From: a virus
DNA length: 23,358 nucleotides
Reading direction: 5' to 3' (one strand)
Virus record (IMG/VR): IMGVR_UViG_3300045413_000094
Span: 1 to 23,358 of that record
In this document: piece after piece, positions 7,076-14,756 of the stretch
Layout of the letters: each line of letters opens with the position of its first letter
How positions within the stretch are numbered: the first letter of the stretch is position 1
Made by a program: the position numbers and the translations under genes
The notes under the pieces: generated by a model
What the model was told of the DNA's origin: nothing
Databases searched by the model: none
What the model saw: only the letters and a program-made list of their open reading frames with translations

Positions 7076-8281
7076 TTAGTCCGCCTTTCCTTCGACGAGG
7101 CCCTTGATGAGGAAGTGCGCCGTCGGATGGTGGATTTCCAATCCGGCTTCCGTTAGATAGCCGGATTTCATCCCGTCGAGGCCATTGGCCTGTAGCGAGG
7201 CCTCGTACTTCGTATCGTCGAGCGGACGATACACCAGCTCCGCCGTGTCCACGACGAGCATCCACGACGTCATGCCGTAGTAGGCCGTGCCGCCGGTGGT
7301 CGAGCCCGTCACCTGGTTGAACAGAGGATGCGTCTTCAGGATGAGGTCGCCGAACGGGCAGGTGAGCCTGTTGACGTTCATCCCGAACTCCTTCAGCCCA
7401 ACCTGGATGTTGAGATGGGAGTTCTTGCGCACCGCCTGCTGGATCGTCAGCGCCGCGAGATTGCCGAGGAAGGCGACCTTCTCGCTGCTGCCGTAGCGGA
7501 ACATGCGTTCCAGCCAGCCCTCAAGAACGAGCATCGAGACGGTCGCGCCTGCCTGATCGACGATGTTGCCCGAGTCGATGTTCGTGATGATGCCGCCCGT
7601 AGTGCGGATCGGGTTGCCCTCGTAGGTGGTCTCTTTCTTCTCGCCGAGGATGAACGCGCGTTCCATCTCGATCGAGTGGTACTCGAGACATTCCCGCTTG
7701 GCCTCCTTCACCGCGTCGCCCGTCCGCAGCCTTGTCCGCTGCGCGGTACGCGTGATCTCGAGCGTGTTGCGGAAAATCTGCGTGTAGTTGGTGAGCTTCG
7801 TCGGGTCGTAGTTGATGCCGGTCGGCGCGTCCGAGCCTTCCTTGTGCGCCGAGCCGATCACCTGAAGGTTGGGGTTCGCGCCGGCAGAGGCATAGGCGAT
7901 GGCCGCTGCCGAGGTCGTACCGAATGCTCTGCTGACGTTGATGCTCGTGTCCGTCGATGGATCGGCCGTGACGAGCACGACTTCACCAGTGTTCTCCATT
8001 CGGAGCGTATGCCCCTTCTTGAGCGCCAGCGCGCCGCTGCTCACAGACAGCGTGGTGTCCGCCGCCGCCACGTTCGCGCTCAGAGCGAGCCGCTGCGAAG
8101 CGAGCGACTTCGTCCACCAGTTGAACTCTGGATCGTCGGTCGCCTTGGTCTTCATGAGCGACGTTAGCGCCGTGAGTGGCGCCTTGCCGTTCGGGTAGAG
8201 AAGGAGGATCGTTTCGCGCCAATTCTTCGGGCGCTGATCCGTGACGAAGTTGGTGGTATCGCGTAGGCCCTGAATGGCCAT
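7076..8281 (-). CDS. Major capsid protein, SU10/DUF5309 type
   Basis: The 401-residue protein should form the icosahedral shell. The N-terminus (MAIQGLRDTTNFVTDQRPKN, then TILLLYPNGKAPLTALTSLM) with a following FNWWTKSL motif is characteristic of the SU10-like HK97-fold capsid family (DUF5309). Other features of that group are a small inserted beta segment (about 65-125, LSANVAAADTTLSVSSG), an RNTLEITRTAQRT segment, the CLEYHSIEMERAFILGEKKE helix, and the C-terminal GMTSWMLVVDTAELVYRP with YLTEAGLEIHHPTAHFLIKG. The length is usual for the family. It follows the scaffold candidate by 13 bases and precedes the decoration-like gene by one base. Confidence 0.93.
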   Translation of the reverse strand: MAIQGLRDTTNFVTDQRPKNWRETILLLYPNGKAPLTALTSLMKTKATDDPEFNWWTKSLASQRLALSANVAAADTTLSVSSGALALKKGHTLRMENTGEVVLVTADPSTDTSINVSRAFGTTSAAAIAYASAGANPNLQVIGSAHKEGSDAPTGINYDPTKLTNYTQIFRNTLEITRTAQRTRLRTGDAVKEAKRECLEYHSIEMERAFILGEKKETTYEGNPIRTTGGIITNIDSGNIVDQAGATVSMLVLEGWLERMFRYGSSEKVAFLGNLAALTIQQAVRKNSHLNIQVGLKEFGMNVNRLTCPFGDLILKTHPLFNQVTGSTTGGTAYYGMTSWMLVVDTAELVYRPLDDTKYEASLQANGLDGMKSGYLTEAGLEIHHPTAHFLIKGLVEGKAD

Positions 8282-8294
8282 TGGTTTGGTTCCC

Positions 8295-9209
8295 TCAGTT
8301 CTTCAGCATGTCCAGCATTTGCTGCTCATCACTCGGCAGCGCGACCGGAGCAGGACGAACGCCAGGAGCGGGCATGATCGGCGCATTAGGAGCCGGCATC
8401 TGAGGCACCGGGGACCTAAACTGCGCGATGAAGGCATTCACGCGAAGCGCCAACTCGTCACGAAGCTCCGGGGACCAACGCGAAGCCTTCCTCTCCTGTG
8501 CTAGCTGCCCGGCCAGTTCTCGAATGATTGGGTGCAGCGCAGGAACGTCATGCTCCTTGTATTTCCCGAAGTAATCCGTGCGAACATCGTGCGCGACCTG
8601 CCGCTGCTCGAGCACGCCTCGGACGTAGTTCTGCATGACAGTCATAAACTCTTGCCGAAGCTGAGTCACGACTGTACGATGCAGCGCCCGATGCGAGCCT
8701 TGCAGAAGCACCTGAATGCCCTGCTTACGCTCCGCCGGAACTTCAGAGCCTATCGCGGCCATGATCTGATCCGGCACGTTGAACTCATACGATGGCACGT
8801 CGTCCTGCTGCGGAACGCCTCTACCGTTCTGAGCGCCCGCAGGAGGTTGAGCCAGCGCATCGGCAACGGCGCGCAGAGCATCGCTGTTCTGCTCGACGAG
8901 TGCCGCTAACGCTGGATCGGTGGGTGTCGGACTTCTGGCACCTGCCGGCGGAGGCGTTCCCTGGGCCGGAGCCGGAGTCTCACTACCAGGGGCCGGACTA
9001 GCCGGCGCTGCTGGCGTAGCGCTCGCGGGCGGTTCCACGGGGCCGAATGGGTCGTAGTCGAGTATCTGACTCGGAGTAGGGGCGGCGGCTGGCGAGGGGG
9101 AGGAGCCCGAAGGACCCCCTGGGCCAGCCGCCGGCGGAGCAGCACTCGACGGCGCGGGAGGCGCGGCTGAAGGCGCTGCTGGCGCGGGTGTTGCGATCTG
9201 AGTGCTCAT
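8295..9209 (-). CDS. Pro/Ala-rich probable scaffold protein
   Basis: The 304-residue product has a disordered first third made mostly of Pro, Ala and Ser (for example APAAPSAAPPAPSSAAPPA). A helical, charged region follows at about 140-265 (AERKQGIQVLLQGSHRALHR, QLRQEFMTVMQNYVRGVLEQ, LAGQLAQERKASRW). After a second Pro-rich linker the protein ends SDEQQMLDMLKN. A flexible region, long helices and a short charged C-terminal helix, encoded just before the capsid gene, are what scaffold proteins look like; the last helix would bind capsid protein. No protease motif is seen. The scaffold role is inferred from synteny and architecture. Confidence 0.8.
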   Translation of the reverse strand: MSTQIATPAPAAPSAAPPAPSSAAPPAAGPGGPSGSSPSPAAAPTPSQILDYDPFGPVEPPASATPAAPASPAPGSETPAPAQGTPPPAGARSPTPTDPALAALVEQNSDALRAVADALAQPPAGAQNGRGVPQQDDVPSYEFNVPDQIMAAIGSEVPAERKQGIQVLLQGSHRALHRTVVTQLRQEFMTVMQNYVRGVLEQRQVAHDVRTDYFGKYKEHDVPALHPIIRELAGQLAQERKASRWSPELRDELALRVNAFIAQFRSPVPQMPAPNAPIMPAPGVRPAPVALPSDEQQMLDMLKN

Positions 9210-9523
9210 CTTCCGGGCTCCTTAGCTAAATTCCAAAAGTTATCGAGTGCTGAAATATTCGCCTTGACTTGCTGCTGCGCGTCAATAGCGCGCTGAAGGC
9301 CCTCCGGCGTCCGCAAGTCGAGGTGTAGCACGGCGCGCGTCCGAGCCTCACTATCGTTGACGAGGATCGCGCAGGCACGAATGAAGACCGGGGCATGAAT
9401 GAGCCCAAGCAGCGCATCACGCTCGTCGTCGCTAAGTCGCGCCGTGCTCGCAGCGGAAATCTTGGCGTCCCACTTTTCGTAGGTCCGCTCAAGGTCTTCC
9501 TTATTCGGAGCTTCGCCGGTCAT
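9206..9523 (-). CDS. Hypothetical protein between portal and scaffold
   Basis: The 105-residue, mostly helical and acidic protein overlaps the portal stop (ATGA) and the scaffold candidate start by four bases each. It begins MTGEAPNKEDLERTYEKWDA and includes LSDDERDALLGLIHAPVFIR and a LHLDLRTPEGLQRAIDAQQQ segment. The family is not recognised with certainty; short helical proteins at this place are common in phages with this capsid type and may assist head assembly. No membrane segment is seen. Confidence 0.78.
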   Translation of the reverse strand: MTGEAPNKEDLERTYEKWDAKISAASTARLSDDERDALLGLIHAPVFIRACAILVNDSEARTRAVLHLDLRTPEGLQRAIDAQQQVKANISALDNFWNLAKEPGR

Positions 9524-11550
9524 TGCGGAATTGTCGCTGGCATTCGCGGCTTTGTCAAGGGCACTAATCGGCCCTTTTCCGCTGCCTCGCCGACCTGTTC
9601 ATTGGGCTGCATATTCACTCGGCCCATTGCTGGCATCATCGGAGGCGGTGGCGCCCCGTCGAGGTTCATCTTGAACTGCTGAATGTTCCGCGCTCCGCCG
9701 AGTTCCGCCAGATACTCGAAAATCTTGATCGGATTGTAGCTCTGCGCGAGCAGCGGGTCCTTCGTGACCGCGATCCAGATCTCCTTCCAGACATCCAGCA
9801 GCGCTACGCGGTCAAGCGGCAGAGTCCCATCGTTAATCGGATAGTTGAAATCACCGGAGAGGTCCTCCGGTCGGATGAGCATGTTCTGCGGCTCCATGCC
9901 GCTTTGTCCGACGATCCGAATGTAGAACTCCTCGTCGAGGAACTGCTGAATGTTGAGGCTCATCTGTTCCGTTAGGTCCACGACGCCCTGCGCCGAGATG
10001 ACCTTCGCGTGTGACGCGAGCCGAGAGCCGGCGCTTTCGCCGCTGGTACGAACCTCCGTCGCGGTCTTCCGCCCGCCGCCATCCTGCACGCCCATCACAT
10101 TCTCAGTCACCGCTGAGAGTATCTGGCCGATCTTGAGGATAACCTGCAAGTCGCCAATGTGCCCTCGTGTCACGTCGCCAACCTGAAGCTGCTGGAGCAC
10201 CGTCCGAACATCCTGCCCATACGCGGCACGCTTCAAGCGGATGAGCTTGCCGGGATCGGGGTTCTTCAGGTCCTGCATCTCGACCATGCTCGGATCGACC
10301 ACGAACATATTGTTGAGTGCAGTTCGAATGTTGTAGATATGCGAGTTGATAAGCCACGAGAGAGTGTCCTGGATCGGGCCGAGCATATCGGCCATGCCGA
10401 TAGCACCGAAGCCGTAGCCGAAGCTGTAAGGCTCCGTGACGACTACCGGGTGCATCCCGTGATCGAGGTCGATCGGCTCCGCACGGACGATCTGGTTCTT
10501 GTTGAGGATCGTGAACAGCCAGCTCTCGACGTTCGTGCTGTCGCCGAGTCCCCACTCGCGCGGGATTAGCTTCACGACGCCCTCGTCAGACTGGTACGCA
10601 CTCGGGATGCTTCGACCAGAGCCGTCCTGCCAGGCCGGGTACGCGCTACCCTCAGCCTTGAGCGTCCGCTCACTCTGGTTGTTGTCGCCTGAGAACTGGT
10701 TCGCCGGCAGCTTCGGGGCAGCGCTGTCAACCCACATGAACGGAGAGTCCGGCTGCGCCATGAGTTCCTTGAAGATATGCTTCCCGTCGTAGTTCCGCCA
10801 GAACACGAACTCTCCGCGTCGCGCCACGTCCTTCATCGGCACTCGCGGGTCAGGGAAGAACATGAAGGGGTCCTGAGAGTAGACCACGTTGCCGCTGTAG
10901 ACGAGCATCCGCTCGCGCGTCGTTACGCGCATCCCGCCGAGGGACTGTCCCATGAGGTTGAACTTCGGCTGGACGATACGCTTAGTGCGCTTCGAGTAGT
11001 CCTTCTTCCACGCGGTTCGCAGCACTCCGAGCCCGTAAATCTCCATGTCTTGGAACCACTGGAACATCTGCGAGATCAAGCGAGTGTGGTCCGCGTTATA
11101 CTGGAGCACCAGTTCCATCTTCTGCGCCCGCGACACATCCTCGTTCTTGTACGAGGAAACCTGAAGCATAGGCTTCCGACCGCAGAAGGTATGGAGCATG
11201 TAGGTGACGATTGTGTTGATCGTCGCGAACGAGTACGGGACTGTGATGCTGACGACCTGCGGAGGCTTCCCTTCGTCGTTCATGTCCTTGAGTTGCTGCT
11301 CGTAGTCGGGCAGCGTAATGTACGCTTGGACTCGCTTCTCGAGTGAGCGCCAACGATTGTAGAACATCGCCATTTTCTGCTCGGAGAGCTGAATACGCTG
11401 AAGAAGCTGGTCGAGGACGATCCGGTGCGCCTCGCTACCAGGGGCAAGATGCTGAATGGGGCGAATGCCCTTCTTCGGCGGCGCTGGCCACTCAGAACTC
11501 GGCTGGTTCGTTAGGCCGGGGGTCCCTGGGTTCTCCGTTTCCGTGCTCAT
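9520..11550 (-). CDS. Portal protein
   Basis: The 676-residue protein should form the dodecameric DNA channel at one capsid vertex. Visible features are a long N-terminal helical region (HRIVLDQLLQRIQLSEQKMA, YNRWRSLEKRVQAYI), a YGLGVLRTAWKKDYSKR clip-adjacent motif near 170, a PFMFFPDPRVPMKDVARRGE segment, and the wing/stem helices around GMADMLGPIQDTLSWLINSH and NMFVVDPSMVE. Near 490 it has GRKTATEVRTSGESAGSRLA, a pattern typical of podoviral portals in which the ATEV segment starts the long crown-side helix. It directly follows the large terminase gene (stop then ATG with no gap) and overlaps the next gene by four bases. Length is in the normal range for podovirus-type portals. Confidence 0.92.
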   Translation of the reverse strand: MSTETENPGTPGLTNQPSSEWPAPPKKGIRPIQHLAPGSEAHRIVLDQLLQRIQLSEQKMAMFYNRWRSLEKRVQAYITLPDYEQQLKDMNDEGKPPQVVSITVPYSFATINTIVTYMLHTFCGRKPMLQVSSYKNEDVSRAQKMELVLQYNADHTRLISQMFQWFQDMEIYGLGVLRTAWKKDYSKRTKRIVQPKFNLMGQSLGGMRVTTRERMLVYSGNVVYSQDPFMFFPDPRVPMKDVARRGEFVFWRNYDGKHIFKELMAQPDSPFMWVDSAAPKLPANQFSGDNNQSERTLKAEGSAYPAWQDGSGRSIPSAYQSDEGVVKLIPREWGLGDSTNVESWLFTILNKNQIVRAEPIDLDHGMHPVVVTEPYSFGYGFGAIGMADMLGPIQDTLSWLINSHIYNIRTALNNMFVVDPSMVEMQDLKNPDPGKLIRLKRAAYGQDVRTVLQQLQVGDVTRGHIGDLQVILKIGQILSAVTENVMGVQDGGGRKTATEVRTSGESAGSRLASHAKVISAQGVVDLTEQMSLNIQQFLDEEFYIRIVGQSGMEPQNMLIRPEDLSGDFNYPINDGTLPLDRVALLDVWKEIWIAVTKDPLLAQSYNPIKIFEYLAELGGARNIQQFKMNLDGAPPPPMMPAMGRVNMQPNEQVGEAAEKGRLVPLTKPRMPATIPQ

Positions 11551-13122
11551 CTATGGTGCTCCAACAGCGAAGCTAGGTTCATCGTACTCGTCGTCTTCCG
11601 GCGTCTTATCCCCGCGCTCAAGCGCAAGCGAGGCATGAGGATCGAGAAGCTCAATCGCTCCGCATACGGCGTCGGGATAGTCGTTGTGGTGCCCCGGAGG
11701 GTTCCAGTCCAGAAGCTGTGTCTCGAGCTTTGAGAAGACGCGAACATGCCGGACGTAGCCCGCTGCGTACCGGGGCTGCAAGATAAGCTCGACTCGTTCG
11801 TCCGTCGAAGCGCGAGAGCCATGCACGATAGGCTCGATCTCGAAGTATTGCTTCTTGCGGAACATTTCCTCGCGCATGATATGAACGAGAGCTTTCTGGA
11901 AAGCGTTCGCTTCGACTCCGCGTCGACGCGGCTCATACACGCGATCGAAGAGGAAGAATTGGTCGATGATCTCGCGAGGCGTAGCGCCCTGCTTGCCCCA
12001 AATATCGAGGACGTAGAACTCGCCTCTCTCGCTCATCCCGACGACAGCGATCACGGCATCGTCCGCTTTCTTCTTCTCACTGACCGCCGGATCGCAGTAG
12101 ATGGCCGTTACGAGCGTCTTGTCCCCTGGGGGCTCGTGACGAATATACTCGGGTCGGAATTTCATACCTTCCGGCACGCGATATTCGTTGTAATACTCCA
12201 TGTAGAACGTGTGCAGGAGCCCCGCGCGGACGTAGGACGCTTTCTTCTCCGCGAGTTTCTTCTCATCGGCGGCGAGAGGCCAGAGGAGGTCGCCCTGGCG
12301 ATCATGCGCGCCGAAGCGAACCACGGTAAACTGCGGATCGGCCTCCCAAACCTGCAAGAGGGCCTCTGGATGGAGCAGCGTGCCGATAGCGAACAGCGTC
12401 GCCTTGCCGGAGATTTCGTCAATCGCGGGCATTAGCTCGCCGAAAGCCCATTCTCGTGTCTTCGCGCGCTGTTCATCGTTCTTGACGCTCTCGCGGTCCT
12501 CGATATCGTCGCAGATTATGCGCAGAGGGCGGTTGCCTTTGTGGTTTAGGCCGCGAATTTGGCCCCCTCGGCCGCGGGCAATCATGCTCATGCCCGTTGT
12601 AGTCTCGAAAAAGCCTTCATTCCACTTCAGGCCCGAGGAAAGCGAGGGTTTAAGCTCACCGAAGACGGAGATAATCCGGCGATTTGTCTCGAGTTCGTAC
12701 TTGATCGTCGTGAGTTGGCGCTCCGCATGGTCCGAGGCTTCAGAAACATAGGCTCCGAAGGGCAAAAGCTGGTAGAGAATGTCTCGGAGCGACGCTGCTG
12801 TGCCGACGAGAGTGGTCTTCGAGAAGCCTCGAGGGAGCTTCACGAGCATGAAGCGGGTTGTGCGAACGCAGAGAGTGCCTTTGTCGTCCCAGTAGAACAG
12901 CGAGCGCTTCGTTCTGTCCTCGTTCTCGACCGTAAAGTTCGAGATTATCTTGTCGATCTCGCCGTAGCGCTCGAGGAAGTCGGCGCGGCCCGCTAAGAGT
13001 GCCCATATTCCGCGATGCACCCAGGGAATGTCATTCGGGAAGAGTCTCGGCAGGAAGATTTTGCAGAAAGCTATCGGGTCGCGATAGCCTTCCGCTGCCA
13101 GTTCTGCTCGGTCGTCCTTCAA
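11551..13122 (-). CDS. terL: Terminase large subunit (ATPase and nuclease)
   Basis: The 523-residue protein packages DNA into proheads. The ATPase domain has a Walker A-like motif KLPRGFSKTT at 95-104, Walker B RIICDDIED at 201-209 with the following acidic catalytic residue, and a coupling motif GTLL near 247. The C-terminal RNase H-like nuclease has IYCDPAV (D344), GVEANAFQK (E404) and NDYPDAV (D481/D484) as likely metal-binding residues. This layout fits the terminases of podoviruses and related phages. The start is a TTG at 13122, preceded by AAGGA about eight bases upstream that overlaps the stop of the Gly-rich gene; no other start lies close. It is next to the portal gene. Confidence 0.95.
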   Translation of the reverse strand: MKDDRAELAAEGYRDPIAFCKIFLPRLFPNDIPWVHRGIWALLAGRADFLERYGEIDKIISNFTVENEDRTKRSLFYWDDKGTLCVRTTRFMLVKLPRGFSKTTLVGTAASLRDILYQLLPFGAYVSEASDHAERQLTTIKYELETNRRIISVFGELKPSLSSGLKWNEGFFETTTGMSMIARGRGGQIRGLNHKGNRPLRIICDDIEDRESVKNDEQRAKTREWAFGELMPAIDEISGKATLFAIGTLLHPEALLQVWEADPQFTVVRFGAHDRQGDLLWPLAADEKKLAEKKASYVRAGLLHTFYMEYYNEYRVPEGMKFRPEYIRHEPPGDKTLVTAIYCDPAVSEKKKADDAVIAVVGMSERGEFYVLDIWGKQGATPREIIDQFFLFDRVYEPRRRGVEANAFQKALVHIMREEMFRKKQYFEIEPIVHGSRASTDERVELILQPRYAAGYVRHVRVFSKLETQLLDWNPPGHHNDYPDAVCGAIELLDPHASLALERGDKTPEDDEYDEPSFAVGAP

Positions 13123-13133
13123 AGGCTCGATCC

Positions 13134-13595
13134 TTAGCTGTAGCCGAAGGAGCCGAAGCCTGGGCCGCCAAACGCGCCTCCAAGCCCACCGCTGAAGCCT
13201 CCCCCGGTGCCGCCTGAGAATGCGTCGCGGATGGCATCGAAGATGCCGCCTCGTGCCGGCGCTGGCAGCCCCTGGAACCCGGTCATCGGATGGGTGTACT
13301 CGTCCGGCAAATTGGAGGGCGCGAACGGTGAAACTCCGCTCCCAAAGGCGTTCCTGCCGATGGATAGCCCCGTCCCGAGAAGGCTAGGGCCGCCGGGGAG
13401 CGCTGCTGAGCCGCCGAGCGATAAGCCGTGCCCGAGAGCGCGGGCGAAGTCCCCGATGGTTTTAGCCTCCGGGATTGCCGGATGACTGTCGGTGCCGCGC
13501 GTAAAGCCGTCCCCTCGCATATCGACCGCATAGGGACCGGCTCCCAGGCCGAATAGCCCCGGAGAGTAGCCGAAAGCCATATCGTACTGTTTCAT
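13134..13595 (-). CDS. Gly-rich hypothetical protein before the large terminase
   Basis: The 153-residue product starts MKQYDMAFGYSPGLFGLGAG at an ATG with AGGGG eight bases before it. It is low in charge and rich in Gly, Pro and Ser, with a C-terminal tail of Gly-Phe repeats (FSGGTGGGFSGGLGGAFGG). A short helix may lie at TIGDFARALGHGL. I do not recognise a family. Its stop codon overlaps the ribosome binding site of the terminase, so translation of the two is probably linked. It could be a virion protein with a flexible tail; this is not supported by any motif. Confidence 0.7.
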   Translation of the reverse strand: MKQYDMAFGYSPGLFGLGAGPYAVDMRGDGFTRGTDSHPAIPEAKTIGDFARALGHGLSLGGSAALPGGPSLLGTGLSIGRNAFGSGVSPFAPSNLPDEYTHPMTGFQGLPAPARGGIFDAIRDAFSGGTGGGFSGGLGGAFGGPGFGSFGYS

Positions 13596-13596
13596 C

Positions 13597-13803
13597 TTAG
13601 TGCCCCTTCCAGCAGCCGCGCCGCTCCCCGTGCTCGTTGTGCGCGATGATCTCTGCTTCTGTAGCGGGGCTCTCCCCGCCGCGTAGCAGGATCATGCGCC
13701 AGCCCGAGCACGAGTCAGCGACCGGCATTCCACTTCCGACGAAGCCGCAGCCGCTCAGCATCGCTAGCAGCAGCAAGCTGAGCTTCGAGGTTCTTACGTT
13801 CAC
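13597..13803 (-). CDS. Outer-membrane spanin-like lipoprotein (Rz1-type)
   Basis: The start is a GTG at 13803 with AAGGAGG seven bases upstream, one of the best ribosome sites in the operon; a longer reading to 13893 has no such support. The 68-residue product has a basic N-terminus, a hydrophobic stretch (LSLLLLAML) and a lipobox LSGC with C19 as the lipidation site. The mature part contains SCSGW and AEIIAHNEHGERRGCW; the 'I.AHNE' phrase with flanking cysteines is one I recall from small lipoproteins near phage lysis genes. Its first 89 bases overlap the end of the coiled-coil gene in another frame, as in Rz/Rz1 pairs. It would disrupt the outer membrane at lysis. Confidence 0.8.
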   Translation of the reverse strand: MNVRTSKLSLLLLAMLSGCGFVGSGMPVADSCSGWRMILLRGGESPATEAEIIAHNEHGERRGCWKGH

Positions 13804-13942
13804 GTTCGACCTCCTTGTCGCGCTCGAGGTCCGCGACACGCTGCTGATCTCGCCCCGCTTGCCGGTCTCGCTCCCGCTGGAACGCCTCGACAAGACGATT
13901 GAAGAGTTCCGCTACAGCGGAAGCGAGGCGTGCCCAACTCAC
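13715..13942 (-). CDS. Coiled-coil protein, probable i-spanin partner lacking a clear membrane helix
   Basis: The 75-residue protein starts at a GTG that overlaps the holin stop as GTGA. From about residue 20 to 68 it is a charged helix (QRERDRQAGRDQQRVADLER, DKEVERERKNLEAQL), very likely a coiled coil, and it ends NAGR. The overlap with a lipoprotein gene in another frame is the classical Rz/Rz1 layout. However, the N-terminus (SWARLASAVAELFNRLVEAF) is at best amphipathic, whereas an i-spanin normally has a true membrane helix there. It may be a divergent spanin, a peripheral protein or another coiled-coil factor. Confidence 0.75.
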   Translation of the reverse strand: MSWARLASAVAELFNRLVEAFQRERDRQAGRDQQRVADLERDKEVERERKNLEAQLAAASDAERLRLRRKWNAGR

Positions 13943-14109
13943 TTCCTGGCTTCCGGCAGGAAGACGGCTGCGCCACCAGCGAGTGCCACGGCGATGTTCA
14001 CGATGGCCGACGTTGCCTCGGGCGAGATTGCAACGCCGAACGCGGCGAGCAACGCTGCGAGTCCGGCATAGGTCGATGGTTCACGAAGACGAGCGATGAG
14101 GTAAGACAT
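13939..14109 (-). CDS. Small two-helix holin
   Basis: This 56-residue protein starts at an ATG at 14109 with GGAG about seven bases upstream and reads MSYLIARLREPSTYAGLAAL at its start. Two hydrophobic segments are visible, about 14-29 (YAGLAALLAAFGVAIS) and 35-51 (AIVNIAVALAGGAAVFL), followed by a short charged tail (PEARK). The LREPSTYAGLAALLA beginning is a pattern I recall from a family of very small phage holins. It would make inner-membrane lesions that release the endolysin. Its stop overlaps the GTG of the coiled-coil gene, giving a holin and spanin cluster. Confidence 0.8.
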   Translation of the reverse strand: MSYLIARLREPSTYAGLAALLAAFGVAISPEATSAIVNIAVALAGGAAVFLPEARK

Positions 14110-14121
14110 CAGAGTGCTCCG

Positions 14122-14319
14122 TTAGAGGCCGGAGTCCGTCCGGCGCGGTACTTGGGGCTCAGATTGACCGCTAGAGCCTCCGCTAATGGCGCTGCCTAGG
14201 CCGCTGCCGTAGGAGGGGCTGGTCGGCTGAGAATACATGACTGGTATCTTGAGCGCCAGCAACTCAATCGCTGTTGCGAGCCGATTGATGCCCTGGGCAA
14301 GCCTCTCCATATCTGTCAT
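14122..14319 (-). CDS. Small hypothetical protein
   Basis: The 65-residue product overlaps the stop of the nuclease gene (ATGA), and AAAGGA lies seven bases upstream of its ATG. A helix (DMERLAQGINRLATAIELLA) is followed by a Ser/Gly/Pro-rich tail (SQPTSPSYGSGLGSAISGGS). No family is recognised. A short helix with a disordered tail next to the lysis genes could be a virion or lysis-associated protein, but nothing in the sequence decides this. Confidence 0.68.
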   Translation of the reverse strand: MTDMERLAQGINRLATAIELLALKIPVMYSQPTSPSYGSGLGSAISGGSSGQSEPQVPRRTDSGL

Positions 14320-14756
14320 GAGCGTCCTTTCCAGTGGTAGTCTACAACGGTCAGTGGAGCCTCTGCGCGCCGTAGAGCGTCAGCAGGGCTCGACACAAGA
14401 GGCCAGTCCTGCGAGCCAGCCCAGAACTTGCTCGCGGCGATGAGGACCCAAGAGGAAATGGCCGGGAAGAGGTGTGCGCAGAGTGGATAGTATAAACGCA
14501 GAAGTTGCTCTCTAGCGTCGGCGCAGCGGGTCCGCTTGGCTTCGACGATGAGCCCGATGCCTGCGCTCGTGAGCGCGACGTAATCAGGCTGAGCGAAGCC
14601 GTAGCCGCCAGCGTCCCCGTACTCGATCCAAGGGCCAATGAAGTGCGTAGTGCCCTGTGGGAGCGAAGCGACGAAGTGCTTGGCGACCTTGCGCTCATAC
14701 GCGCGGCCCTCCGCCTTCGTTCCCCTTGTCCGCGAGGCCTTGACCGTTCGCGCCAC
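14316..14756 (-). CDS. PD-(D/E)XK nuclease / resolvase-like protein
   Basis: I take the GTG at 14756 as start, giving 146 residues and a 62-base overlap with the small terminase gene; a longer open reading reaches 14846 but adds a non-conserved, out-of-frame copy of the terminase end. The product has a basic, helical N-terminus with GTKAEGRAYERKVAKHF (E16, E21), then QPDYVAL (D58) and GLIVEAKRT (E72, K74). The E, D, ExK order is the PD-(D/E)XK nuclease signature seen in Holliday-junction resolvases and VRR-NUC-like enzymes. Between the terminase subunits it may trim or resolve branched DNA before packaging. The ribosome site for the GTG is weak (GCGGA), so the start is uncertain. Confidence 0.8.
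   Translation of the reverse strand: MARTVKASRTRGTKAEGRAYERKVAKHFVASLPQGTTHFIGPWIEYGDAGGYGFAQPDYVALTSAGIGLIVEAKRTRCADAREQLLRLYYPLCAHLFPAISSWVLIAASKFWAGSQDWPLVSSPADALRRAEAPLTVVDYHWKGRS

Noticed and set aside
5098-9088. Identical 17-mer CGGAGTAGGGGCGGCGG at 5098-5114 and 9072-9088
   Set aside because: Both encode Ala-Pro-Thr-Pro on the minus strand in Ala/Pro-rich stretches; probably convergence through codon use.
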